Shown here piece after piece: positions 33,831-44,984 of a DNA stretch of 64,000 nucleotides (its first letter is position 1; each line of letters begins with the position of its first letter). The translations under genes and the position numbers were made by a program. Below the pieces are notes generated by a model. That model searched no databases, had not been told where the DNA came from, and saw nothing but the letters and a program-made list of their open reading frames with translations. Source of the stretch: Lantana camara (taxonomy: Eukaryota; Streptophyta; Magnoliopsida; Lamiales; Verbenaceae). The stretch covers positions 33,462,501 to 33,526,500 of the forward strand of contig CM074865.1 of assembly GCA_037501455.1 (NCBI GenBank), in the 5' to 3' direction.

Positions 33831-34661
33831 TCATATGGATTCCTGAGGATAGCCAACAAAGTAGCATAAGTTAAAACGTGCTTCTAACTTATCTCCCACT
33901 GTCCTCTTCACATAAGCAGGACAATCCCAAATTCTCAAGTAAGAATAACTAGGGATTTTACCATGCCACATTTCATAGGGCATTTTAGGGACTGATTTAG
34001 AAGGAACAAGATTCAAAATCTTGGCTGCACTTTCTAGAGCATAACCCCAGAAAGAATGTGGTAAGTTAGTGAAACTCATCATGGAACAAACCATATCAAG
34101 TAGGGTTCAATTTCTTCTCTCAGAAACTCCATTAAGTCGAGGAGTTCCCGGAGGAGTCCATTGAGAGATAATACCATTATCTCTGAGATGAATAAAGAAT
34201 TCTTCACTAAGATACTCGCCACCTCGATCAGATCAAAGTGTCTTAATCTTATGACCGGTTTGGATCTCAACCTCCTTTTCAAATTCTAAGAATTTCTCAA
34301 AAGCCTCAAATTTGTACTTCATTAAGTACATATAACCATAACGATTAAAGTTGTTAGTAAAGGTTATGAAGTACTGATGATTGTTTCGAGTGCTTACACT
34401 AAGCGGTCCACAAACATCAAAATGCATCAAATCCAAGGTCTTAGTGGCTCGTTCCACACTCCCTGTGAAAGGAGTTTTGGACATCTTTCCTTTGAGACAG
34501 GATTCATAAGAACTTAACTCTTTAAGGTCACTTTCAGAGACTGTCCCTAAGGTGGTTAACTTATTAATTCTGCTTTTGGAAATATGTCTTAATCTAGCGT
34601 GCCATAAAGATGCTGAGACTTCCTTATCTCTCTTCCATTTTGTTTCTCGTTTTATATTCAA
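33831..34661 (-). pseudogene. copia A integrase, interrupted
   Basis: The zinc-binding region begins LWHARLRHISKSR and is followed by SCLKGKMSKTPF. The core shows LDLMHFDVCGPL (first Asp), SDRGGEYL (second Asp) after a stop at about 34234, and the NGVSERRN region (Glu) before another stop near 34108. The product would insert element cDNA into the chromosome. The frame changes between 34233 and 34282, and stops break it, so no full integrase is made. A closer-to-intact homologue lies at 62672-63365. The 3' side ends at the breakpoint with element 2. Confidence 0.85.
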
Positions 34662-35095
34662 AATATTGGTGTTTTGAGTCAGATAAAGTCCATTGTTTGA
34701 TGTACCAAGATGTATTGAAAAATGATTCTTTTTAAAGAAAAAGTTACCATTCTTAATATCAATCTCATAATCTTCGCAATCAAGTATTGGAACTGAAATT
34801 ATATTACAAATAATGTTTGGTACATAAAGGATTTATATAACACTAAAATAAAACGACCTAAATCTAATCTAATTGTGCCTAAACCTTGAGCGTCAACCGT
34901 TGAGCCATCTCCAATCTTCCAGACACATTCTCCTCCTTTGAGCTGCCGAACCTCACTTAGCATCTATACATCATTACAAATATGAGATCCACAACCGGTA
35001 TCAAGTACCCAAGAGTTAGAATTAATAGAAAGATTTACTTCAACGAGAAACATACCTTTGTTCAGAGTAGCCTGGTACTCTTGGCAGTTTCTCCT
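34662..35095 (-). pseudogene. copia A protease and linker, interrupted
   Basis: Just downstream of the gag zinc knuckle the minus strand codes SWVLDTGCGSHIC (about 35011-34973), the catalytic DTG and the C-H-C pattern of copia proteases. The rest of this stretch, to the integrase, is broken by several stops and frame changes. The protease would process the polyprotein within the virus-like particle. Confidence 0.75.
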
Positions 35096-35869
35096 TCAAT
35101 GCCCCGATTTGCCACAATGGAAGCAAACGTCCTCTTTCTGATCACGTTTCTTCTTCTGGGCTTTTCCCTTCTTGATGCCGCCATTGGGCATAAGGGATTT
35201 CTTCTTCTTTTGAGCTTTCTTGCCCTTACCTTTAGAAGGCTTAGAAGAAGATGGAGTCGTGACCATCATAACCTTATTATCCTTCTTGATCGTGATTTCA
35301 GCAGTCACAAGCTGACCAATCAGCTCAGCTACATTAGTATTTACATGATTCATGTTGAAGTTAAGGACAAAGGGGTTAAAAGATGGCGGGAGTGACATTA
35401 GCAACAAATCCACCGAAAGCTCATCTCTCAGTGACATGTCCATGGAAGCAAGTTTCTCAGTAACAGCAAGAAACTTGAGTCCATATTCATAGACACTTGT
35501 ACCTTCCCTCATTCTCAAATGGAACAATTCTTTTGAGGTGTTATATTTTGTAATACGCTCATGAGGGCAGTAAAGTTGCTCTAAGTGTTCGTAAATCTCC
35601 CAAGCAAATTCCATGGACTCATGCTGTCTTTGCATGTTCGGAGACATGTTAGCAAGAATGAGACAACGGGCTTGGAGATTATCATCCTTCCACTTATGGA
35701 TCGTCTCCCGCTCAGCCTCCCCTTTGGGAATGGGCTCCGCCTCGTAGAGAATATAAGTTCTCTTCTCGGAATCTAGAATGATTTTTAGATTCCTAAGCCA
35801 ACAAGAATAGTTGGGACCAGTCAACTTGTTTGACTCGAGGATCGATACTAGAGGGTTTTTGGTTGCCAT
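35096..35869 (-). pseudogene. copia A gag, open for 257 codons to broken zinc knuckle
   Basis: Starts MATKNPLVSILESNKLTGPN, a typical copia Gag beginning, at the ATG at 35869. The Retrotran_gag/UBN2-type body follows (YCPHERITKYNTSKELFHLRM, LLLMSLPPSF). A Lys/Ser-rich basic stretch comes next, then the CCHC knuckle CFHCGKSGH. The next codon, Trp in the family, is TGA here (35095-35093), then RRNCQEY continues in frame, so one G-to-A change ends the frame. Gag forms the virus-like particle and binds RNA. The lysine-rich C-terminus and knuckle position match the relic at 1054-1850. Confidence 0.9.
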
Positions 35870-36070
35870 TTCAAAACACGTAGAGAATCACAGAATCTAC
35901 GACCTAAATGGAAAAACAGAGAACTAAGTGAGCATGTTGAATAATAACGATATACATGAGACTAGGTCTTTAATCTATGTTTCTCCCATTGTTTTTAAAA
36001 GATCTATAAATTCCTAAAGATCTTAGAGGAAACTTGTTTTCCCAATGGGTACTAAGATCCTAAGCACTTT

Positions 36071-36260
36071 ATCTTGAAACCCACGACTTGTGGACATTGA
36101 TACACAGTGGAACTCTTAGTAATGTTTTTGCATCACCTATCTTTCAATATGGACCCACGACTCGTGCGACATTGATATTTACTTAGGCGTTAAGCTAGAC
36201 TCATCAATCATAAGATCATGATCAAAACTTAGTTCAAACGACCCACGACTCGCGGACATC
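36071..36260 (-). repeat. CCCACGACTCGTG palindromes in leader
   Basis: Three units (about 36079, 36155, 36241), each of the form CCCACGACTCGTGxGACAT, spaced about 80 bases and lying 200-400 bases upstream of the gag start. Same array as 519-845. Confidence 0.65.
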
Positions 36261-36970
36261 GCCCTCCCCAAAATTGACCATGAAATATTGATCATTTGAA
36301 ATGATCAATTTGGAAACTAAGTACTAATAGGTTTCACATATCCACCCCTCTACTCATGGGCAGCAACTAGCTTCCCCTATTAAACTTAAATCCTATTGAT
36401 GGAATGCTAAGAATTTAATTCAAAGTTTGCACCTCGAATTAAACACCTATTTTCGAAACTAGATTAATATTTTAAGGGAATTTTCGACTTAACCGGAGAG
36501 TTGTCTGGTTCGACCTCACCAACATATATGTTATCCAATTTATTAGTCTTGATTAATGCAAGTACAACTTAAATGCATTTCACACAAGCACATAGCAGAT
36601 AACATGTCCTAGCTTGATACTAACATGAGATGATCATGGGTTTATCCTATCTTATGCGTGATATGTGGGAGCCACTCCACAATCACAAGTTCTAACGTAC
36701 ATGCCATATAAAACAGTTTAAATCACATAAGGGAATTGGAAATAAAACGATGCCCTTTCTATTACAATAATAGAAACCCTCCCATTTGAGGGGTTTTCAC
36801 TTATGACCACCTTTGTTACTTGTTGGTAGATCCATCTTACTCCATGGGTGCATTGTCTAAAAAATGAAAGAAAAAAACTTCACCACCTAATTCTACTCTC
36901 AAATTACAATAAAAGGAAAAAGACATAAAGTAATAAGGCTCAATATTCATATTGGCCTTAGACAATTACA

Positions 36971-37091
36971 CGGGGCATACCCCGACTTTAAAACAGCAAT
37001 ATGGAAAGTCACAAAATAAACACATAATAGTATGCACATAAGTGGGGCACCGACCCCAATTGAAAAACGCAACTATGGGGCTCCAACCCCA
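36971..37091. repeat. G4/C4 mini-hairpins in copia leader
   Basis: CGGGG/CCCCG at 36971-36984, TGGGG/CCCCA at 37043-37058 and TGGGG/CCCCA at 37076-37091. The closing pair changes C-G to T-A, keeping pairing. Confidence 0.6.
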
Positions 37092-37479
37092 AATTTAAAC
37101 CATCCATGTGCATAAATTAAAATATCCATAAGACTAAAACCCATGATCACCTAAGATGCATAAAATTGCAAGAATTTAAATTTACCCATAAATTAAAATT
37201 CTCGCTTTAAGTCCTAATAACTTAAAACACGAATTAGATGCAATTCTTGTTCATGAGCCTTTTCAGTTAATCCAAGAAATATTAATTCAATAAAATTTCA
37301 ATTAATTTTTGAAAATTAATGATTTTATTCTTTCATTATTTCAAAAATGACAAGTGCTAATTTTCCCAAAAATTAAATTCGTTTAATTTCAAAAAATCCT
37401 AATTTAATTAAATATTTCAAAATAATTTTAATTTAATAAAACAGATTTTAAAAGGAAAAATTAAATCGGGATTATATTG

Positions 37480-37790
37480 GATTGAACACGAAAAATGAGA
37501 TCGCGAAATATTGGCTCGGAATGCCCGCAAGCATCGCCCGCATGCTGCGCGACGTAGTGAGCTGGGCTTGCACACAGCGATGGGGCGGGCTGTATCAGGC
37601 GGTGTCGGGCAGGCGCTGCTGCGTAGTTGCGGAAGGAGCAGGTGGGAGCTCCCGCTTGGTTGCTGGAGCTGTAGGCGGACAGTCCCACGAGGATGCAGCA
37701 CTGCTGTGCGGCAGTGGTGCGGGCCTGGGCGTGCGACGCCCCTAGCACGCCTAGGCTCGCGTTTCATTTCTTGTCTCGATTTCGTATTAC
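37480..37790 (-). other. GC-rich block in copia A leader
   Basis: About 300 bases rich in GC and CpG (CGCGACG, GCGGGC, GCGTGCGACGCC) in a leader that is otherwise AT-rich. Frames are open on both strands (up to 132 codons) because AT-rich stops are scarce; none has a recognisable domain. It may be captured host sequence or a structured RNA part of the leader. The equivalent is not visible in the copy at 1-1050. Confidence 0.5.
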
Positions 37791-38031
37791 AAGTTTTCTC
37801 CAAAACCCTATTCAATCAAGAAATTAAAAACACGATTTAATAAAGTTTGATTCATAACAATTCTAATTAAAATCTTTAGAAAACGTTTTTCAGAAACTTT
37901 AGGAAAAAACACAGATTCAATTATTCTTAGATTTCTAAAAAACTCATGAATACTCAATTGCATCTAAATCTAAGAATTTCTATCAAATTCATAATTAAAA
38001 GAGATGAATCAGAAATAAGCCTTGCAAGGTG

Positions 38032-38043
38032 GCTCTAATACCA
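38032..38043 (-). other. copia A primer binding site
   Basis: The minus strand reads TGGTATTAGAGC two bases after the LTR end, an initiator Met-tRNA site with one change. Confidence 0.9.
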
Positions 38044-38045
38044 CT

Positions 38046-39768
38046 TGTTGGGAAAACACGTAATAGAAACGCAGCGGAAATTGAAAAATTTTCCCAAAAG
38101 AAGATCGAATCTTGCAATTCTTATTCCTAATTCGTAGGGTTCTAAGAAACTCACTTAGATCGATGCTTTCTTGACACGTTTGAGCCGCCCATAAACGCTC
38201 TTCAAGCGGCAGGTCCCCAAAGCTCCTTGGAATCTTTCAAGACTCCACGAAAGCAACCCTCTAGAGAAATAGTCCAAACTAACCTCGATCACGATCTAAA
38301 CAGCGAGGATGCTAGTTCTATGTTTAGTGTTTAGGCTCTAGGGTTTATGTAATATAATTTGGAAAAGGAGAATTGTGTATAAATTTACAAGGGGTTCGAA
38401 CCCCTTGTCTTTATAGCTAAGGGGTTCAAACTCCTAATCCTTAATGGAGTAGGATTCCTATCCCTTTTGCTATTTGATTCCTGGCTTGGAGAAAAAGACT
38501 CCCTACTTTGACCAAAAGTCTCCTTTTGACTAACTTGTTTAGCAAGAATAAATATCTATTTCTTTTAGATATTATATTTAATTATTTATTTATTCATAAT
38601 AAATAAATTAAAGCTAATAATTAATTAATTCACAATTAATTATTTATTAGATTTAAAATCTCCAAATTAGAACTTTAATAATAATTCATAATTAAATTAA
38701 AATCCATTAAATAATTAATCAAATTAATTATTTAACCATCACATGTTTGCGTAACACGTGTCCCACACGTGTGAATCACACATGTGGTCCCCACCAATCT
38801 CTTATTGGTCCGATCAACTCGTTTAATCGATTCAAGCCTTAACCCTCGTGAACGGCCATTTTTGTGTGACCTTCCAGGTTCTTAATTCAATTAGCAGCGA
38901 TCCTAATTAATTAATCAGTCCACAGATCACACTACCATAATCTAGCAATAGGTGTGTGACCCCTAGCTGAATAAGAATGTCTCAATTCGAAAGAACCTTT
39001 AAGTCATTGATATATGTGAGATAAAATCCTCCTACATCCCATCTGTCAATCAAGATTTAGGGCAAGGGAATAATTAGAACCCTAATAATCTCGATCTTAA
39101 AGTTAAGAGCATTTCATATCCATTTGATCTCGATCCAGAAATGGCTCAGTTGTCTAGGGCGACATCCTTTAAAGCTCATACCTAAGAGTGCAGAGTTAGC
39201 CCACAAAGCATCGATGGAATCTCAAGTCTAAGGACTACTTAATCACATTAATGGCTCGTGAGATATTTCCTAATATGGAAGTTTCTATTTCCAGAAATAG
39301 AAACTTCCTTTCCCATTTATGAACCTTCTCACACGAGACGCCTCAATGTACCTACTTAGAATAAGTAAGCACCCCCATGTATCACGCACGTATCAATCAA
39401 TACACTTTGCACCCCATGAAATAAGGTGGTCCTTCTTAAGGACGTGATCACACGAGCAAGCCTCAAACTAGTCATATCGACACTCCTACTGTCTTTTAGA
39501 CTCATCGGCTTGGAGTGATTTCTAATCATGACTTAAGTGATTTAGGGCTCGTCTCATGAACCACTTCACCTAAATGGTTGAGTCCTATAAGCCATATTGA
39601 TTAGGGGAGTTCTTATACATGCACAACTAAAGTAAACATACGATCAGACAAGAGCATATAAAGAAGTGTTGCCTTAGTTCGTTTATTATTCAAAGATTGT
39701 CTGTGATTTACAAAAGGCAAAACACTAAGCTGACTACTACATTGGCTTTTAGGGCACTATTCCTAACA
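38046..39768 (-). repeat. copia A 5' LTR, about 1.72 kb
   Basis: Minus strand TGTTAGGAATAGTGCCC to GTTTTCCCAACA, followed by the PBS. It includes ACGT-core boxes (CACGTG at 38755 and 38766) and AT-rich inverted repeats near 38580-38740. Confidence 0.92.
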
Positions 39769-40417
39769 CCACTTGTGTAATCCCAACATAGACCGTGGTT
39801 CAGGTGTCTATATAGCGACACCCTTTTAAGCCTATATCAAAGATTACAGAGTTAGCTCATGTGAGAAATTATAGAATCTCAAGTCAAAGGATTATTAATC
39901 ACTTCATTGACCTATGAGATATTTCCTAATCTGGAAGTTTCTAGGAGACTTCCTTTCTCATTTAGGATTGTTTTCATACGGGACATCTCAGTGATGAAGT
40001 TCTAGTAACAGTTACCCTTGCGTATTATGAACGCATCATCATATGCACTTATCACTCCATGAAACTGAGTGATCCTTCAAAAGGACATAATCACATAAGT
40101 AAGTCTTAACGGAGTCAAGGTCGACACTCCCACTGTCTATCGGACTCATCGACTTGGAGAAGTTTCTAATCCTCGCCTATGGAGTTAAGAACTTGTTTCA
40201 TGTGCCATTCTCATAAGGGTAAAGTTCTTAATGGCCTCATCGGATTAGGGGAGTTTAAAACATGCAAAATACAATCAAACCCAAACAGACATAAATAAGC
40301 ACATAAAAAAGTGATTGCCTATGATCTAAATCATTTTGTTTATTACTCAAAGACTGTTTGTGATTTTACAAGAAAATAGTAAAGTAGAAATGCTGCTTTA
40401 AGGGCGCTATTCCTAGC
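39769..40417 (-). mobile_element. copia B 3' LTR, first 650 bp
   Basis: On the minus strand it starts (AG)CTAGGAATAGCGCCC after a purine tract and aligns with the LTR at 63366-64000 (TGTTAGGAATAATGCCC...GACACCTGAACCACGG). It is interrupted at 39769 by copia A. The rest of this LTR is not present beyond copia A, consistent with the deletion at 33830. Confidence 0.85.
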
Positions 40418-40432
40418 TCTCCCACTTGTCCA
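40418..40432 (-). other. copia B polypurine tract
   Basis: The minus strand reads GGACAAGTGGGAGAG directly before the LTR. Confidence 0.75.
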
Positions 40433-40492
40433 TCAAAGCCATTCAGGTGCTAATCTAAGTCCCATCTTCTGAATATGTCCTTCGAAAGCCTA

Positions 40493-41297
40493 TTAACTAA
40501 GAGATTTAGTTAGCGGATCTGCCATGTTCTCTTTCAATGTGACCCTTTCAATTTGCACATCTCCTCTCTTGATTATATCATGAATCAGGTGATACTTCCT
40601 CAAAATGTGGTTGGTCCTTTGGTGAGATCTTGGTTCTCTCGCTTGAGCAACCACCCCTGTGTTGTCACAAAACATTGTCACGAGGTCTTTAATGCTATCC
40701 TCTAATGATAAGATCTTGCTAGCCTCCATAAACCAAGAACAAATCCTTAGTTCTTCTAAAGTACTTAAGGATGTTCTTTACAGTAGTCCAGTGACCTTCA
40801 CTAGGGTCAGATTGGAATCGACTAGTCACGCTTAGTGCATATGCCACATCCAGCCGAGTACATAGCATTGCATACATTATGCTTTCTATTACTGATGCAT
40901 AAGGAATTTTGGACATCATGGACTTTTCAAGTTCATTCTTGGGATACAGCTTCTTCGAAAGAACTGTTCCTGGGCTAATTGGAAGTTTCCAACGTTTGGA
41001 ATCTTCCATACCAAACCACTTTACTATTTTGTCTATGTAAATCAACTGTGATAATCCTATCAATCTCTTAGATCTATCCCAATAGATCTTTATGCTGAGA
41101 ATGTAGGATACATCACCAAGATCCTTCATCTCAAATTGGTTCGATAACCAAGACTTTGTTACTTTCATGTCATCCTTTGCATTCCCAATGAGGAGGATGT
41201 CATCTACATAATGTATCAGAAATTGAACCAAGGTTTCAAATTCTTTCTTGTACACTCATGATTCATTCAGATTTTGAATAAAGCTAAACGATTTGTC
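40493..41297 (-). pseudogene. copia B reverse transcriptase C-part and RNase H
   Basis: The 41255-40719 frame holds YVDDILLIGNAKDDM, the copia RT active site, then the thumb/connection region up to KNILKYFRRTKD. The RNase H part follows in another frame at 40729-40493: DNTGVVAQAREP, then RTNHILRKYHLIHDI and MADPLTKSLS at the usual end of copia Pol. A stop (TGA) precedes the first frame at about 41258, and there is a frameshift at about 40725. RT/RNase H would convert element RNA to DNA. The upstream half of RT is at 43249-43544, separated by a solo LTR. Confidence 0.9.
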
Positions 41298-43248
41298 TGT
41301 TTGAAAACACGAATCAGAAAGCAGCGGAATTTTAAAAAAATTTCCCAACAAAAGGATCTTGGACTAGCAATCGTTTAACCAAATTCGTAGAGATAAGAAA
41401 CTTACTTTTCTTTTATTCTTTCTTGAAGCTTTTCAAGCCACCCAAGAACGCTCTTCTCGTGGCTTGATCCACTCTCCTTGGTAAAGCTCGAATCTTCAAA
41501 CTTCTAACTTGAAGCTCTTTAGAGATAGTCCACCAACTTGACTACAATCTAACTAGTAAGGATGCTAGCTCTCTAGTTAGTGTTTAGGCTTAACCTAGGG
41601 TTTCGTTTATCTTGGAGAAAGGATGGTGTTCAACACATGAACCAAAAGAATTGCCAATTAGCTCTAAGGGGAGCTCGAGCTCCCCTATTTACAAGAAGGG
41701 AGTGGCCAAAATTCCTAGTCCTCATGGATTAAGGATTTGATCCCTCTCTCCTATTACTTGATCATCAAGTAATTTTGACTTTGACTTTGAATTTAAATTC
41801 AAATCAACTTTCAAGAGAGCTAAAAATATCCAAACTATTTTTTGGATAATTTTATACTTTATTTATTTAAAATAAATAACTTATTTTATCTAATCAATTA
41901 ATTCATAATTAATTAACTAGATTATTTTTTCTCCAAAATAAGACTTTCTTTTTAATTCAAAATTAAACCAAAGTCTATTAAATAATTAATCACATTAATT
42001 ATTTAACACATAAATAAATATACACATATATTTACACACGTGTGAGACGTCACAAGGACACGTGTCACTCACGTGAGCCACACGTGTGGTTCACACGTGT
42101 GGAACCCTCTTGGCCCGATTAACTCGTTTAATCATTTTAAAGCCTCAACTCATGTAACCAAGTTGTTGTGTGTGACCCTCTAGGTTCTCAATTCAATTAG
42201 CAGTGACCCTAATTAATTAATTCACTAATTAATTAATCAGTCCACACATTAAACGACCATAGTCTAGCAACAGGTGTTTAACCCCTAGCTGAATTGGAAT
42301 GTTCGGATTCGACAGAACCTTTAAGTTATTGATTCATGTGAGATACAATCCTCCTACTTACTATCTCTCAACCAAGATCTAGGGCAAGGGAATAATCAGA
42401 ACCCTAATAATCCGGTCTTAAAGTTAAGTGCATTTCATATCCATTTGATCTCAATCCAAGAAACCCTTTTCTTGATGTCTTGATCTACTGCCTTGGCCAA
42501 GGACTTCATATGGCATATGAATGACTTACACAATAAGAGATCACCTTGCAAATGCAAGTGCAGGTCCTTTCTTGATTCTCATTCACTTTCATGAATCACT
42601 TGTGCAGCCCCAGCATAAGCCTTGAATCAGTTGTCTAAGGCGACACCCTTTAAAGCTTATACCTAAGACTACAGAGTTAACTCATAAAGTGACAAGGAAC
42701 CTCAAGTCTTAAGGATCAATTAATCACATCAATGACTCGAGAGATATTTCCTAATCTGGAAGTTTCTATTTCCTGAAATAGAAACTTCCTTTCCCATTTA
42801 GGAATGTTCTCACACGGGGCACCTCAGTGAACTTACTTATTAAAGTAAGCACCCTCATGTATCACGCACGTATCAACTATACACTTTGTACCTCCATGAA
42901 ACAAGGTGGTCCTTCTTAAGGGCGTGATCCCACAAGCAAGCCTTAGAGGAGTCAGGTTGACACTCCCACTGTCTGTAGGACTCATCGGCTTGGAGTATTT
43001 TACTAATCATGACTTATGTGATATAGGGCTCGTTTCATGAACCATTTCACCTAAATGGTAGAGTCCTAAAGTCATCAGGATTAGAGGAGTGCTCATACAT
43101 GCACAGCTAAAGTAAACGCATACCAAACAAGAGCATATAAAGAAGTGTTGCCTCAATTCGTTATTTCATTCAAAGATTGTCTGTGATTACAATAAGGAAA
43201 AGCACAAAGCGGATATACAATCGGCTTTCTAGGGCACGATTCCTAACA
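41298..43248 (-). mobile_element. copia solo LTR, 1.95 kb, inside copia B RT
   Basis: Minus strand TGTTAGGAATCGTGCCC to GTGTTTTCAAACA. No internal region, and RT coding sequence resumes on both sides. Flanks are TTGTC and TTTTC, a 5 bp target duplication with one change. It is older than the youngest elements in the window. Confidence 0.85.
42037..42099 (-). promoter_or_regulatory. Cluster of six ACGT-core palindromes in copia LTR
   Basis: CACGTG at 42037, 42059, 42070, 42081 and 42094, and GACGTC at 42046, all within 63 bases of the LTR 5' half (presumed U3). These are G-box/bZIP-bHLH type sites; stress or ABA response is the usual link in plants, inferred here. Other copies keep fewer (38755, 38766, and 4465 in the decayed LTR). 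Confidence 0.55.
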
Positions 43249-43544
43249 TTTTCCGCTCCATCAAACCGAATATTCCAATTCCTAGAAGCTTGTTTCAATC
43301 CATAGATTGATCTTTTGAGCTTTCAAACCTTTTGTTTGCTCCCACTGAATGTGAAACCCATGGGTTGCTCCATGTAAATGTCTTTGTCAATGTCTCCATT
43401 GAGAAACGCCGTTTTCACATCCATTTGCCATATCTTATAATCATAATATGCAACAATGACAAGCAAGATCCGTATGGATTTTTTCATTGCAACCGGTGAG
43501 AAGGTTTCATCAAGTCTACACCTGGTCTTTGAAGTACTCGACGA
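43249..43544 (-). pseudogene. copia B reverse transcriptase N-part
   Basis: The minus strand codes DETFSPVAMKKSIRILL, then QMDVKTAFLNGDIDK (first catalytic Asp region), YMEQPMGFT and RSIYGLKQASRNW, the hallmark copia RT fingers/palm. TGA replaces Trp in KVWKLK (about 43317). The left side continues after the solo LTR at 41297. The right side is cut by the 18.7 kb stack and continues at 62246 with WIYKCK and RLVAK. Confidence 0.88.
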
Positions 43545-44944
43545 GATCTTTCGAATGGGTTTTGGAATTTAATTTCGATTCTTGGTTTCTAGGGTTTTGG
43601 AATTGGATTGGTTCAGTTTTTCTTCAATTAAATCTAGTGGGTTTCATATTTTCAGAAATTGATTGAGGGGTTTTCTTGCGCTTACTGAGACGACATGGCC
43701 GTGTAGACTTCATTTGTACTCCGATTGGCCTGAAATTTTAATTGTAGAAACCTTGTTGAGTATAGAGTATTCTCCAATTAGAATCACCATAAAATTCATC
43801 CTAGTTTGTGAGATATAATCGTTTAAAGCTGTGTCGCCACTTTGCTGGAATTCTGCATTTGTCCAACTTCAAACATACGCCTTTTTCACATCACTTTGAA
43901 CTAAAATTCAAGCCATATACCGTTGGAAAGAACTGTTTGTATAGTTTCATATCCAATAAACAAAACTTAATTCCAACTTCTAGAACTCGAGATATTTACA
44001 TTTTTCTATAGCTTGCACATATGAAAAACTATCAGCTTTCACTGAAATCCATTTCCTTGTGCTCCTTGCACTTCCTTGACTTTTATATGTGTTTAAATTG
44101 ATCTCTCTTGCCTTAAATTTGTATTTATGATATTAATGGATTATTAAATGATATGTTATGATATTTTTTTGAATTTTATGGCTTGATATACATGGTAAAC
44201 GTGACTTTCATGTATGAACGTTTAAGTGCTATAATGTGACCTTGTTTGCAACTATCGCATTCCTTATTTGTTTAATGGATCCCTTTCACCTCAAATTGAT
44301 CCCTATGCATTGTTAACATGTATTATAATGCGTTATGAATTGAATATTGAATGAACAAACGATTTTGAATGAGCGAATGATACTGAATGGACACGATCTA
44401 TTCGTGTAATGAGTGATTGAAATGTTTACGTGTCTAAGTGGCATTAATTGTGCACATGAACATCTTCATAGCATATTGTTATTGCTCATGCATGTCATAT
44501 CATGTTAATGCATTGTCGTGCTTCATATATGGTCCATTTGGAGTCTTGAGTCTCACGAATACACCGTATTATCTTTTTTATAGCTTTCTCCAGGGTGGAG
44601 ATGTGCCGGGTTCATAGGCTATCTTCAAGTCTTCTTTTCTTCTTGGTCTTTTTCGGTAAGGTATGGCCAGGTGGGTTTCTCTTCTATTAGATAAGCACTG
44701 AGCCGATATATTCTAACGTGCAAGATCTTGGCTAAAGTACTATATATATATTTATTTATATATTGAGTCTTTTCAAAGAGTAAATGATTTAACGTTAAAG
44801 CCCTTTTCTTAATGAATCCTAACCTAATGTTTGGCGAGATCAGTGATCATAATGAATAATGGGGTCCTGGTACTAAGTGTACGTGGCTATCCGGGGAAGC
44901 ATGGGCTGACGAAGATCCCAGTGCACTAGTTCTAACAGATGACA
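43545..44944 (+). mobile_element. Long LTR, middle part (circularly permuted copy)
   Basis: Aligns with the minus-strand LTR at 45412-49153 from its middle onward: CGACGAGAYCYTTC near 43540 against 47866, then CTGAGACG, later CTTTCTCCAGGGTGGAG at 44583, and GGGGAAGCATGGGCTGACG at 44895. It is interrupted at 44944 and resumes at 61077. The LTR's own beginning is missing here, while its GC-rich early part appears at the opposite end (61950-62239). Confidence 0.65.
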
Positions 44945-44976
44945 TGTAACACCCCGTTTCTTTGATAGGTCAGGTA

Positions 44977-44984
44977 TGACGTCA
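44977..44984 (+). promoter_or_regulatory. TGACGTCA palindrome near LTR start
   Basis: A perfect bZIP-type (CRE/TGA) site 33 bases into the LTR. Regulatory role inferred. Confidence 0.35.

Larger units (their letters stand above)
35870..38031 (-). other. copia A untranslated leader
   Basis: A 2.2 kb region between PBS and gag ATG with no gene. It holds the CACGA palindromes (36076-36260), G4/C4 hairpins (36971-37091) and a GC-rich block (37480-37790). It matches the leader at 1-1050. The small frames in it are not conserved. Confidence 0.8.
33831..39768 (-). mobile_element. copia A: truncated Ty1/copia element
   Basis: Reading the minus strand: 5' LTR (39768-38046), Met-tRNA PBS, a 2.2 kb leader, gag, protease, integrase, then a break at 33831 before any RT. 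The order gag-PR-IN is diagnostic of Ty1/copia. It lies inside the 3' LTR of copia B; the flanking CCACT at 39769-39773 would be the target duplication, whose partner is lost. Frames are interrupted by stops and frameshifts, so it is inactive. Confidence 0.9.

Noticed and set aside
37417..37840. Overlapping GC-rich frames of 87-132 codons on both strands as genes
   Set aside because: Open on opposite strands at once, no domain recognised, located in a retrotransposon leader; explained by base composition.
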